From positions 1 to 12,658 of the forward strand of contig PXQZ01000013.1 in the NCBI GenBank assembly GCA_003021755.1: a stretch of DNA of 12,658 nt, written 5' to 3'. Below the pieces are notes generated by a model. The model was not told the origin of the DNA and ran no database searches. It saw only the letters and a program-made list of their open reading frames with translations. Positions 5,107 through 12,474 of this stretch are shown piece by piece. The stretch is from Halobacteriales archaeon QH_8_67_36 (lineage in GTDB: Archaea; Halobacteriota; Halobacteria; Halobacteriales; Haloarculaceae). Position 1 is the stretch's first letter, and each line of letters opens with the position of its first letter. The translations under genes were made by a program, and so were the position numbers.

Positions 5107-7302
5107 ATGCACGTCGATGTAGTCGGGATACTCGTCGCCGGGAGCGCGGCGGGTGCGCTCGTCAGCGGCGTCCTGGCAGCGGGCGCCTGGCGGGACCGGT
5201 CCATGCCGGGGACGGGCCCGTTCGCCTGGCTGATGGTGGCCGCCGCCGGCTGGTGTCTGCTGAACATCGCCTGGCTCACCACGGCCGACCCGGCCGTAGC
5301 GACCGGCGTGTGCCTGCTAATCCGACTCACTTCCGGCCTCATCGTCGGCCTGTGGGTCGTGTTCGCGCTTACGTACACGGGCCGGGCAGGGCTGCTCACG
5401 CCCACTCGGCTCGCCGGCCTGTTGCTGGTGCCGTCGCTGTACGGCCTGCTGTCGCTGACGAACCCGCTGCACGGGCTGGTGGACCCCACGGTGATGCTGG
5501 TGACCGCGGGCGGCCTGACGCAGTTCGTCGGCGCCACCGGGCCAGTCTATCTGGCCCAAACGGTGCTCTCGACGGGCTTCGTCGCGGCCGGCTACGCGCT
5601 CTTCGGAGAGTTCCTCCTCCGGTCGCGGAACCTCTACCGCAAGCAGACGTTCGTCATCCTCACGGCAGGGCTGTTGACCGCCGGCATCCACGCCCTGTTC
5701 GTCCTCGGGGCGACGCCCCATCCCGGCCTCAACATCACGCCGTTGACGTTCGCGCTCAACGGCGTCCTCGTGGGGGTCGTCCTGTTGCGCTATGACTTCG
5801 TCTCGGTCACGCCGCTGGCCGGCGACCTGCTCGTCGACGAGCTTCCCGACCCCGTGCTCGCGCTCGACACCGACGAGCGAATCATCGACTACAACGCGGC
5901 CGCGACGGCCCTCATGGGCGGGGAAATCGGTGGCCGCCGCATCGACGACGTCTCGCCCGGACTGCTCGACGACGTCGAGCGCGAGGAGGTGTTTGCGGTG
6001 GGGGATCCGCTGTCGTACTACGACCCACAGACGAGCCCCATCCGGGACCAGCACGGGGACGTCCGGGGCCGGCTGGTCGTCCTGCGGGAGGTCACCGGCC
6101 AGCAGCGACGCCAGGACCGGCTGGAGGCGCTGCAGTCGGCCACCCGCCAGTTCATCGAGGCCAACCGGCCCGAGCGCGTCGCCGAACTGGCGGTGAACTT
6201 CGTGACGCGCGTGCTGGACCGGAACGCCGCCGCCGTCTTCCTGGCCACCGACGACGGCCGGCTCGAACCGGCCGCGGTGAGCGACGTGATCGCGGCGGCC
6301 ACCGGGGATGTGACCGTCCGTCCGGAAGCGATGCCCGAACACGACATCCGGCTGACCTACGACAGCGGCGAGCAGCGCATCGCCGACTGCGAGGGGTGTG
6401 GCGCGTCGATGGAACGGGCCCTGATGGTGCCGATGGGCGACCACGGCGTCCTCGTCATCGCCTCGGCTGACGACAGCTACGCCACCGAGGACCAGCAGTA
6501 CGCCAGGACACTCGCCCACACCACGCAGGTCGCCCTCGAACAGCTCCAACGCCAGCGCGAACTCCGCGGGAGTCGCACCTCGGTCAAGCGACGCAACGAA
6601 CAGATCGAGTTCTTCAACGGCGTACTCAGACACTCGCTTCGCAACGCCATGACCGTCGTCGAGGGGCGGGCAGACTACCTCAGAGGCGCAGTCGACGAGG
6701 ACCAGCACCGGCACATTGACAGCATCACCGAGTGGTGTGAGCGGCTCAACGGGATGAGCGACACCATCAAGTACATCAACGAGACGGTGACGGCCAGCGA
6801 GAGCGAACGGCTCGAGGCCATCTCGCTGTCAGGTGCAGTGCGTGGCGCCGTCGAGAGTACGATCGACCGGGGCGCCGACGTCGCCGTCGACGTGGACTTG
6901 ACCGACGAGGCGGTGCTGGCGAACCACCTCGCCGAGGAAGTGCTGGGCAGCGTCGTCGAGAACGCGGTCGAACACAACACCAGCGACCGCCCCCGCGTCG
7001 AAATCGACAGCCGGGGTGCCGGCGATTGGATCCAGGTCCGCATCGCCGACAACGGCCCCGGCATCAGCGACGAACTGAAGACGCGGATGTTCGAACGCTC
7101 CATCTCCAACGACCAGACCGCCGGCGGCTTCGGCCTCTACTTCGTCTCGGTCATGATGGACCTCTATGGCGGGAAGGTGTGGTACGAGGACAACGACCCC
7201 GCCGGGGCGGTCGCTATCCTGGAGTTCCAGCGGGCCGACAGTGGGACCGATGGGGACGCCGGTTCGGCGACGGAAACGCAAAGTAAATCACACGACGACT
7301 GA
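5107..7302 (+). CDS. Membrane-bound sensor histidine kinase (7TM - PAS - GAF-like - HisKA - HATPase)
   Basis: This 731-residue two-component sensor has seven hydrophobic segments in residues 1-230 (about 6-27, 38-59, 67-90, 102-117, 146-168, 181-201, 211-228), matching the N-terminal 7TM region of archaeal histidine kinases. A PAS-like domain follows (about 240-330: D-P-V-L-A-L-D-T-D-E-R-I-I-D-Y-N), then a GAF-like domain (about 340-480) holding the cysteine pair C428/C431. The H-box is V-L-R-H-S-L-R-N-A-M-T-V-V with phospho-acceptor His509. The ATPase has the N-box E-V-L-G-S-V-V-E-N-A-V-E-H-N (611-624), G1 D-N-G-P-G-I (648-653) and G2 G-G-F-G-L-Y (673-678). All catalytic elements are present. 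No response regulator is adjacent, so partner and stimulus are unknown; many haloarchaeal kinases are similarly orphan. Confidence 0.92.
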   Translation: MHVDVVGILVAGSAAGALVSGVLAAGAWRDRSMPGTGPFAWLMVAAAGWCLLNIAWLTTADPAVATGVCLLIRLTSGLIVGLWVVFALTYTGRAGLLTPTRLAGLLLVPSLYGLLSLTNPLHGLVDPTVMLVTAGGLTQFVGATGPVYLAQTVLSTGFVAAGYALFGEFLLRSRNLYRKQTFVILTAGLLTAGIHALFVLGATPHPGLNITPLTFALNGVLVGVVLLRYDFVSVTPLAGDLLVDELPDPVLALDTDERIIDYNAAATALMGGEIGGRRIDDVSPGLLDDVEREEVFAVGDPLSYYDPQTSPIRDQHGDVRGRLVVLREVTGQQRRQDRLEALQSATRQFIEANRPERVAELAVNFVTRVLDRNAAAVFLATDDGRLEPAAVSDVIAAATGDVTVRPEAMPEHDIRLTYDSGEQRIADCEGCGASMERALMVPMGDHGVLVIASADDSYATEDQQYARTLAHTTQVALEQLQRQRELRGSRTSVKRRNEQIEFFNGVLRHSLRNAMTVVEGRADYLRGAVDEDQHRHIDSITEWCERLNGMSDTIKYINETVTASESERLEAISLSGAVRGAVESTIDRGADVAVDVDLTDEAVLANHLAEEVLGSVVENAVEHNTSDRPRVEIDSRGAGDWIQVRIADNGPGISDELKTRMFERSISNDQTAGGFGLYFVSVMMDLYGGKVWYEDNDPAGAVAILEFQRADSGTDGDAGSATETQSKSHDD
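7281..7290 (+). promoter_or_regulatory. Possible internal box A for the flavoprotein gene
   Basis: AAGTAAATCA, inside the last codons of the kinase, is an AT-rich island 24-33 bp before the ATG at 7314. It could give the oxidoreductase its own leaderless promoter in addition to read-through. Confidence 0.35.
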
Positions 7303-7313
7303 AACCGGGTGGT

Positions 7314-8630
7314 ATGATCGGTGTCGTCGGTGGCGGCGTTGCTGGCCTCGCAACGGCGTATCGGCTCCAGCAACGCGGCCACGAGGTCCGCGTCTTCGAG
7401 GCGAGCGAGGAGCTGGGAGGACTGGCCGCGGTGTACGAGACGGCCGGCGACCCCATCGAGAAGTTCTACCACCACCTCTCGAAATCGGAGGAAACCATCG
7501 TCGAACTCGCCGAGGAACTGGGACTGGGCGAGGACGTCGAGTGGCGCATCGGGAAGAACGCCTACTACACGGAGGGGGTCGTCCACCCGATGGACAAGCC
7601 GTGGGAGATACTTTCGTTCCCCCACTGGAGCCTCTACGACAAGTTCCGCCTGGGGATGCTCACGCTCGACGTCGACGTGCGGGGCGGGGTTCCGAAGTTC
7701 GACACGTACGAGAGGCTCGAGGACTTCGAGGACGTTCCCGTCGAGCAGTTCGCCCGCGAACACACCACCCGGAACGTCTACGAGACGTTCTTCGAACCGC
7801 TGCTCGACGCGAAGTTCGGCTCCCGCAAGGCGGACGTCAGCGCCGCGTGGCTGCTCGGCCGCATCAAGTTCCGCGGGGAGCGTGACATCCTCAAAGGCGA
7901 GGTGCTGGGCTATCTGGACGGCGGCTTCGGTCGCCTGCTCGACGCGCTCGTCGAAGCCGTCGGCCGGGAGAACATCGAGACGGGCACGCGCGTGACCGGC
8001 GTGAAGACCGAGGACGGCGCGGTGACCGGCCTCACGGTACAGTCCGAGGTCAACGGCGAGACCGAGGCACACGACGTCGACAGCGTCGTCGTCGCGGCGA
8101 TGCCGGACGTCCTCGAAGAACTCACCGGCTACCCCTGTGAAATCGACTTCCAGGGCACCGTCTGCTCGGTCATCAGCATGGACGAACCACTGCTTGACAC
8201 GTACTGGCTCAACATCGCCGACGAGGCCCCCTTCGGCGCGCTCATCGAACACACGAACTTCGTCGAGCGCGAGCGCTACGATGGCGACCACCTGCTGTAC
8301 GTCGCCCGCTACGTCCAGTCCCCCGAGGAGGACGTCTGGCAGCAGGACGACGCGGAGGTGCGGGAGACGTGGCTGTCGGGCATCGAATCGCTGTTTCCCG
8401 AGTTCGACCGGGGGGCGGTCAACTGGGTGAAGACCGCCCGCAATCCCCGGACTGCGCCCGTCTACGAGCGCGGCTACCTGGACATGGTCGTCCCGTACGA
8501 CCTCTCGGCCGAGGTCGCCGACGGCGTTTACTACGCCGGGATGGCCTCCGAAGCCCAGTACCCCGAACGGTCGCTCAACGGCGGCATCGTCGCCGGCTAC
8601 GAAGTGGCCGACCGCATCGACGGGCGCTGA
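7314..8630 (+). CDS. FAD-dependent oxidoreductase, amine oxidase / protoporphyrinogen oxidase-like
   Basis: This 438-residue flavoprotein has an N-terminal dinucleotide fold: V-V-G-G-G-V-A-G-L-A-T-A at residues 4-15, then V-F-E-A with the ribose-binding Glu29 and S-E-E-L-G-G-L (31-37). It has the F-Y-H-H-L segment (about 51-55), a long substrate-domain middle, D-S-V-V-V-A-A-M-P ending the second FAD strand, and the C-terminal FAD motif G-V-Y-Y-A-G-M followed by E-R-S-L-N-G-G-I-V-A-G. This is the flavin-containing amine oxidase superfamily, near protoporphyrinogen oxidase-like and polysaccharide-associated members. The substrate cannot be read from sequence. No haem or glycan genes are adjacent. 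It starts 11 bp after the histidine kinase stop, so it is probably cotranscribed. Confidence 0.85.
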   Translation: MIGVVGGGVAGLATAYRLQQRGHEVRVFEASEELGGLAAVYETAGDPIEKFYHHLSKSEETIVELAEELGLGEDVEWRIGKNAYYTEGVVHPMDKPWEILSFPHWSLYDKFRLGMLTLDVDVRGGVPKFDTYERLEDFEDVPVEQFAREHTTRNVYETFFEPLLDAKFGSRKADVSAAWLLGRIKFRGERDILKGEVLGYLDGGFGRLLDALVEAVGRENIETGTRVTGVKTEDGAVTGLTVQSEVNGETEAHDVDSVVVAAMPDVLEELTGYPCEIDFQGTVCSVISMDEPLLDTYWLNIADEAPFGALIEHTNFVERERYDGDHLLYVARYVQSPEEDVWQQDDAEVRETWLSGIESLFPEFDRGAVNWVKTARNPRTAPVYERGYLDMVVPYDLSAEVADGVYYAGMASEAQYPERSLNGGIVAGYEVADRIDGR

Positions 8631-8708
8631 TACTGGTGGCTGTAAGTTCGTAAAGATATTTGTCACCCCGGGATGGCGAAATACTTCAGTTTGTTACAGC
8701 CGCCAGTA
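8631..8708. repeat. 78-bp imperfect palindrome with 15-bp terminal inverted repeats
   Basis: The terminal arms TACTGGTGGCTGTAA (8631-8645) and TTACAGCCGCCAGTA (8694-8708) match at 14 of 15 positions; the exception would be a G-U pair in RNA. Inside, TATTTGTCA and the complement of TGGCGAAATA are partly symmetrical about CCCGGG near 8668, so the whole unit is palindromic. It fills almost all of the gap between two convergent genes and is flanked on both sides by TGA (the left one is the flavoprotein stop). It may be a miniature inverted-repeat element or a two-way transcription end structure. No coding capacity is present. Confidence 0.7.
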
Positions 8709-8726
8709 TGAACGGGCGCCCGGCGG

Positions 8727-9872
8727 CTAGCTCTCGTCGTCCCGGGCGGCCGAATCCTTCTCGCCCGCATCGGAATCGGGCGAAGCAGCGTCCTCCTCGG
8801 CTAATTCCGGACCCTTCGGCGGGTAGTAGACGTACCGGTAGCCGTCGGAGAGGACGACGTAGATACCTCGCGTGGTGTCCTCGATGACGCGGCGCTCGGA
8901 GTCGATGGCCACGTCGACCAGTCCCGCGAGCGAGTCCACCTCGATGCGGGTCGCATCGAACGTCGAGTCGGGGAGCTGACCCGTCGTGATCCACTCGTCG
9001 AACTCCTCGCGCTCGCTCTCGTAGGCCGACAGCGCCCGCTCGGCGTCGGTGACGGTGAACTGGTCCGACCGCCGGAACAGACCGAGGCCGGCGAGGCCGG
9101 CGAGGCCGACGGCGAGCAGGGCCAGCCCCGCTCTCGACCGGAGCGGGTCCGACCCGGCCGGGACCGTCCGCCGTGCAGTCTGGTTCGCCCCCGTCGTCCG
9201 TGGCCCGTCGTTTTGGACCTCGTAGGTGCCATCCGACGGGACGAGTTGACTGCGGTAGACCCGCGTCGTCTCGACCGGCTGGCCGTTGCGCGTTCCCTCG
9301 ACCGTCACGCGCGCGAGGACGACGACCTCCACGTCACCGGGCGTCCCGCCGAGTTCCTGGTCGATGCGCTGGGCCTCGGCGTTCGCGGCGCTCACGTTCA
9401 CCGAGAACGGCGTCCGCGCACGCTCGCCCGGCGAGAGGGCCGCGCTCGAACGGTTCAGCGGCCGCTCGACGCGCCAGTACACCGTCCGGTTGCCCTCGTC
9501 GGCCGCCGACACCGACTGGTAGCGTAGCGCGACCGACGTGTTCACGTCGAGGTCTCCATCGCCGGTCGCCTCGTAGCCGTAGACGAACTGCCCGTCCAGA
9601 ATCGGCGTCGTTCGGAAGAAATACACCGAGCGGTTCCGCAGCATCGTCCCCTCCGCGAACGCCGTCGTCCCGTTGCGAACGGTCGCCCGATGGGTGAACT
9701 CACCGCGTGACTCCCAGGAACTCGTCTGCCTGGTCACCGTCTCGGTCGCGCCGCTCCCGGCGGCCGCGACCGTCAGATAGCCGCCGGCGGCACCGACGAG
9801 CAAGGCGACGACGAGCAGCGCCCTGTAGTTGTCAGCGATACCCACCCGTACGCGCCAGTACCAGCTTCCCAT
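8727..9872 (-). CDS. DUF5305 family membrane protein
   Basis: This 381-residue protein of unknown function belongs to the haloarchaeal DUF5305 family. It has an N-terminal transmembrane anchor (about 17-38), a large domain at 40-245, a second membrane span (about 248-266) and a C-terminal cytoplasmic domain with an acidic tail. The domain between the spans has seven N-X-S/T sequons (Asn67, 80, 111, 128, 140, 159, 230) and none outside it, which strongly suggests it faces outside and is glycosylated. The second span is written as a short DNA repeat (three near-copies of GAGGCCGGC around 9083-9109). A box A-like ATAAATT lies 29-35 bp upstream of the ATG. It converges with the flavoprotein gene. 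A role at the cell surface is inferred; no enzymatic motif is visible. Confidence 0.8.
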   Translation of the reverse strand: MGSWYWRVRVGIADNYRALLVVALLVGAAGGYLTVAAAGSGATETVTRQTSSWESRGEFTHRATVRNGTTAFAEGTMLRNRSVYFFRTTPILDGQFVYGYEATGDGDLDVNTSVALRYQSVSAADEGNRTVYWRVERPLNRSSAALSPGERARTPFSVNVSAANAEAQRIDQELGGTPGDVEVVVLARVTVEGTRNGQPVETTRVYRSQLVPSDGTYEVQNDGPRTTGANQTARRTVPAGSDPLRSRAGLALLAVGLAGLAGLGLFRRSDQFTVTDAERALSAYESEREEFDEWITTGQLPDSTFDATRIEVDSLAGLVDVAIDSERRVIEDTTRGIYVVLSDGYRYVYYPPKGPELAEEDAASPDSDAGEKDSAARDDES

Positions 9873-9900
9873 CCCGTTGTCGACTATCTGTCAGACTCCG

Positions 9901-9907
9901 ATAAATT
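9901..9907 (-). promoter_or_regulatory. Box A of the DUF5305 gene
   Basis: AATTTAT on the minus strand, 29-35 bp before the ATG at 9872, is the only AT-rich run in the 76-bp gap after the upstream gene. It predicts a very short leader. Confidence 0.5.
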
Positions 9908-9948
9908 ACTTTCGGGTGTGGGAAAAATCAACTGGCGAGTGGTCGGCC

Positions 9949-10542
9949 TCAGTCGGCCGTGGACTCCTCGTCGACGCCGGGGGCCTCGCTCGGGTCGATG
10001 TCCTCGGGTTCCGCCTGGCCGCCAACGACCAGTTCGCCGTCTTCGGTCTCGACGTAGGCATCGTCGGCGAACCCGCCGACTGCGTGGGGGTGTTCCGGGT
10101 CCTCTAGCTTCTCGGGCGTCGATGGGGCCTCGGCGATGCCGTCTGCGGGCCGGAACTCGCCCAGCGGGTCCGAGATGGTGATGCCGTGCTTGCCGAAGAA
10201 GGTCTCGTAGCGCTCGTGGTGGGCCTGGAGTTCGTCGGCGGGGACCTCCATCATCTCCGTCCAGCCGTGGTTGTAGAAGTCGAAGTTGGCCTGGACGTGG
10301 GTGATTTCGCGGGCCTCGGCCTCCGGGAAGCCGTCTTCGAGCGCGGCGACGTAGGTGTCCATCGTCGCGTCGAAGAAGTCGCCGAGGTGGTCGCGGCGGT
10401 CGTCGGCGTGACCCGGCTCGGCCAGGTCGGCGAAATAGTTCGTGTGGAAGTCGACCAGCCAGTCGGTGACTGTCTCCCCGACGACCGGCAGCGTCATCGC
10501 CTGCTTGGCCGCGAAATGTCTGACGTTCTGGCGGAGTTTCAT
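9949..10542 (-). CDS. DUF6149 family haloarchaeal protein
   Basis: This 197-residue acidic soluble protein belongs to a haloarchaeal family of unknown function (DUF6149). The start M-K-L-R-Q-N-V-R-H-F-A-A-K matches what I recall of the family, followed by L-P-V-V-G-E-T-V (18-25). The best conserved stretch is E-I-T-H-V-Q-A-N-F-D-F-Y-N-H-G-W-T-E-M-M (79-98). T-P-E-K-L-E-D-P-E-H-P-H-A-V-G-G-F-A-D-D (142-161) and an acidic tail complete it. No membrane span or known catalytic motif is visible. The frame stays open for 77 more codons upstream, but that extension is arginine- and proline-rich nonsense. A weak box (TTTCAAG, about 10568-10574) 26-32 bp before 10542 also supports this start. It reads in the same direction as the DUF5305 gene. 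Confidence 0.8.
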   Translation of the reverse strand: MKLRQNVRHFAAKQAMTLPVVGETVTDWLVDFHTNYFADLAEPGHADDRRDHLGDFFDATMDTYVAALEDGFPEAEAREITHVQANFDFYNHGWTEMMEVPADELQAHHERYETFFGKHGITISDPLGEFRPADGIAEAPSTPEKLEDPEHPHAVGGFADDAYVETEDGELVVGGQAEPEDIDPSEAPGVDEESTAD

Positions 10543-10679
10543 CGGCCGAGCGTTGGGATTCGAGCGTCTTGAAAGGCTCGGAGTGGGGGTCTGAGGGGGT
10601 GTGCCCGCTGCATCCCGAGTCGAAACAGCCGGCGAGGCCGGTCCCTGGAGCTTGCCCGATCCGCGACGGTCCGGTGTTT

Positions 10680-10692
10680 GCCACTCAGTGGC
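10680..10692. promoter_or_regulatory. Possible operator palindrome upstream of the flavoprotein
   Basis: GCCACT (10680-10685), one central base, then AGTGGC (10687-10692) form a perfect dyad about 93 bp before the ATG at 10785, in the 242-bp divergent interval. It has the size of a dimeric regulator site. The rest of the interval shows no gene. Confidence 0.25.
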
Positions 10693-10752
10693 CCGGAGAG
10701 GGCGAACACGAGCGGTTCGGCAGAGTATCACAAACAATATGCAGATAGCAAT

Positions 10753-10760
10753 CCACATTA
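10753..10760 (+). promoter_or_regulatory. Box A-like site before the 10785 oxidoreductase
   Basis: CCACATTA lies 25-32 bp before the ATG, at leaderless distance. Its match to a TATA box is only moderate; the AT-richer ACAAACAATATGC lies further upstream (about 10731-10743). Confidence 0.3.
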
Positions 10761-10784
10761 GGCATCGCGCCAAACCGTCCGTAC

Positions 10785-12080
10785 ATGAGCACGTCGCACG
10801 TGATTATCGGGGACGGTATTGCAGGAGCCTCCGCGGCCGAAACGATCAGGGAAGCGGACCCTAACGCAGCAGTGACCGTCATCACCGACGAGGGAGAGGC
10901 CCTCTACAACCGAATTCTCATCAAGGAGTTCGCCAAGGGCAAACTGCCCGAGGCGCCCATTTCCATCCACGAACCGGAGTGGTACGACGAGCGCGACATC
11001 GACCTCGAACTCGACACTCACGTCACGGACATCGAGCCGGTCGCCCACGAGATTCACACGCACAGTGGCGAGACCTACGAGTACGACAAACTGCTGATCG
11101 CGACAGGTGGGACCCCGGCACAGCTCCCCGTCGAGAACAGCGACGCCGACGGCATCCACCACTTCTGGACGTTCGAGGACGCCCGCGACATCCGCGAACA
11201 CGCCGAGGACGCCGAGCAGGGCATCATCGTCGGTGCCGGGCTGCTGGGTATCGACCTCGCCGCCGTCTGTGCCGCCCAGAACATCGACGCGAAGTACCTG
11301 ATGCGCGGGGACCGCTGGTGGCGCTATGCCCTCTCTGCAGACGGGGCCGAAATCATCCACGACGCGCTGGAAGAGAACGGCGTCGAACCGGTCTTCGACT
11401 CCGGCGTCGACCACTTCGAGGTCGACGACGACGGCCACGTTAGCGGCGCCGTCGACCCCAACGGCGACCGGTTCGACGGCCAGTGGGCCGGCGTCGCCAT
11501 CGGACTGAACTTCAACACCGAGTTCCTCGACGGCGCGGGCATCGAGGAGGACGACGGCATCGTCGTCGACGAGTACATGCAGACCAGCGTCGAGGATATC
11601 TACGCCGCGGGCGACATCACCCAGTTCTACGACACCATCCTCGACGCCCGCGCCCAGAACGGCGCGTGGGGCTCGGCCAAGGAGCAGGGGTCGGTCGCCG
11701 GGAAGAACATGGTCGAGGACAGCGTTGCGTCTCCGACACAACGAGCTGACGGCAAAGCCGTCGACAGCGAGGCCGAGGCGTTCCGCTGGGTTTCCTCCTA
11801 CTCGATCACACACTTCGACTTCCCCTTCCTCTCCTTTGGCCACCCCGCCCGGGGCGACGACGGGGCCGAGCGCAAGTACTCCGACAGCGAGTGGCGCCGA
11901 CTCGCCTTCGAGAACGGCCAGCTCATCGGCGGCGTACTCATCGGCGACCTCTCCCAGCAGTCCACGTTCAAGAAGCTCATCCGCGAGGAACGTAGGGTCG
12001 CCGACCAGAAGGAGCTGCTCCTGGAGAAGGACGTCGACCTCGAAGAAGTGAAGGCCAACACCGTCGCGCCGGCCGAATAA
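10785..12080 (+). CDS. NAD(P)/FAD-dependent oxidoreductase, pyridine nucleotide-disulfide type
   Basis: This 431-residue flavoprotein has two Rossmann folds. The FAD fold has V-I-I-G-D-G-I-A-G-A-S-A (6-17) and A-T-G-G-T-P (106-111). The NAD(P)H fold has G-I-I-V-G-A-G-L-L-G-I-D-L (146-158). The flavin-binding D-I-Y-A-A-G-D motif is at 271-277. No CxxxxC redox disulfide is present, so it resembles NirB-like, rubredoxin-reductase-like or ferredoxin-reductase-like NADH flavoproteins, not disulfide reductases. The C-terminal domain is distinctive (F-R-W-V-S-S-Y-S-I-T-H-F-D-F-P-F-L-S-F-G-H-P, 333-354) and may be the partner site. Residues 313-326 form a low-complexity stretch bounded by a 7-bp direct repeat (see findings). 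The electron acceptor is unknown and no partner gene is adjacent. Confidence 0.87.
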   Translation: MSTSHVIIGDGIAGASAAETIREADPNAAVTVITDEGEALYNRILIKEFAKGKLPEAPISIHEPEWYDERDIDLELDTHVTDIEPVAHEIHTHSGETYEYDKLLIATGGTPAQLPVENSDADGIHHFWTFEDARDIREHAEDAEQGIIVGAGLLGIDLAAVCAAQNIDAKYLMRGDRWWRYALSADGAEIIHDALEENGVEPVFDSGVDHFEVDDDGHVSGAVDPNGDRFDGQWAGVAIGLNFNTEFLDGAGIEEDDGIVVDEYMQTSVEDIYAAGDITQFYDTILDARAQNGAWGSAKEQGSVAGKNMVEDSVASPTQRADGKAVDSEAEAFRWVSSYSITHFDFPFLSFGHPARGDDGAERKYSDSEWRRLAFENGQLIGGVLIGDLSQQSTFKKLIREERRVADQKELLLEKDVDLEEVKANTVAPAE

Positions 12081-12081
12081 C

Positions 12082-12100
12082 GACGGAAATTCGCCGTCTT
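12082..12100 (+). terminator. Hairpin downstream of the oxidoreductase
   Basis: GACGG (12082-12086) pairs with CCGTC (12094-12098) around a 7-nt loop, followed by TTTC, starting one base after the stop codon. A further T run at 12118-12122 follows. It fits a terminator, though archaeal ends rely mainly on T runs. Confidence 0.4.
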
Positions 12101-12117
12101 TCGACTTCGTCGCCGAT

Positions 12118-12126
12118 CTTTTTGTA
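12118..12126 (+). promoter_or_regulatory. Box A of the small GTG-start gene
   Basis: CTTTTTGTA (the T run plus GTA) lies 23-31 bp before GTG 12149. It decides the start: the upstream in-frame TTG at 12122 falls inside this box. Confidence 0.4.
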
Positions 12127-12148
12127 CGCTCGGATATGGATACCGCGT

Positions 12149-12352
12149 GTGATTGGGCCACTGCTCCAGCGGTTTCTGGACGCGGTGACCGGCGACGGCG
12201 CCGAGGACGCCGACGAGCGGAGCGAGTTCGCCGGCTCGCTGCTGGACTGGTCGGTTGACTGCGGCCACGGCCCGGACGGCGGGGAGGCGGCCCGCAAGAT
12301 GGCCCGGGTACGGGAGAAAGCCGAACTGCTGGACGAGCAGCACCGGCGGTAG
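12149..12352 (+). CDS. Small acidic protein of unknown function (67 residues)
   Basis: Translation from GTG 12149 gives M-I-G-P-L-L-Q-R-F-L-D-A-V at the N-terminus and an acidic linker (D-G-A-E-D-A-D-E-R). It continues with L-L-D-W-S-V-D-C-G-H-G (31-41) and a strongly helical end, E-A-A-R-K-M-A-R-V-R-E-K-A-E-L-L-D-E-Q-H. The amphipathic opening, conserved-looking centre and third-position GC bias suggest a real gene and not a shadow. There is one cysteine (Cys38) and no membrane span. I do not recognise the family. The start is chosen for its distance to a T-rich box. It follows the oxidoreductase after 68 bp containing a hairpin, so it is probably transcribed separately. Confidence 0.6.
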   Translation: MIGPLLQRFLDAVTGDGAEDADERSEFAGSLLDWSVDCGHGPDGGEAARKMARVREKAELLDEQHRR

Positions 12353-12372
12353 CGGCTCCCCTGCCCCGGTCG

Positions 12373-12383
12373 TATTTATTTTA
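12373..12383 (+). promoter_or_regulatory. Strong AT-rich promoter-like box with no gene behind it
   Basis: TATTTATTTTA is the most TATA-like run in the right-hand part of the window, in otherwise GC-rich DNA. A + strand start would fall near 12400-12410, directly ahead of the hairpin cluster. It also lies 21-31 bp beyond the stop of the small gene, so as a T-rich tract it could instead act in termination. Confidence 0.35.
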
Positions 12384-12447
12384 GCAGCAACGGACTCAGA
12401 GAGCCAGAAAGCCCCCGCGTTCTCAGCTCCCGCGGCTCGCTGTCGTT

Positions 12448-12468
12448 CGAGAGAGCGACGCTCTCTCG
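12448..12468. repeat. 21-bp palindrome CGAGAGAGCG-A-CGCTCTCTCG
   Basis: Two perfect 10-bp arms (12448-12457 and 12459-12468) flank a single base. This is the first of three strong palindromes in a row. I see no coding sense in any frame across it. Confidence 0.75.
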
Positions 12469-12474
12469 TGATGA

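Noticed and set aside
5317..6714. Long minus-strand open frame (465 codons) opposite the histidine kinase
   Set aside because: It is a shadow of a GC-rich gene: valine-, glutamine- and arginine-rich with no domain, whereas the + strand frame has every kinase motif.
7164..8666. Long minus-strand open frame (500 codons) opposite the FAD oxidoreductase
   Set aside because: It is an antisense shadow created by high third-position GC; the + strand frame shows a full flavin-binding fold.
9083..9109. Tandem 9-bp GAGGCCGGC repeat
   Set aside because: It lies in coding sequence and simply encodes the L-A-G repeats of a membrane span, so no separate function is needed.
10543..10773. Hydrophobic N-terminal extension of the DUF6149 gene (M-A-R-C-L-M-W-I-A-I-C-I-L-F)
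   Set aside because: It looks like a signal anchor, but it is followed by R/P-rich nonsense. The conserved start at 10542 has its own upstream box, and the extension overlaps the divergent promoter region.
10758..12161. Long minus-strand open frame (467 codons) opposite the second oxidoreductase
   Set aside because: It is an antisense shadow with no recognisable fold; the + strand has both Rossmann motifs.
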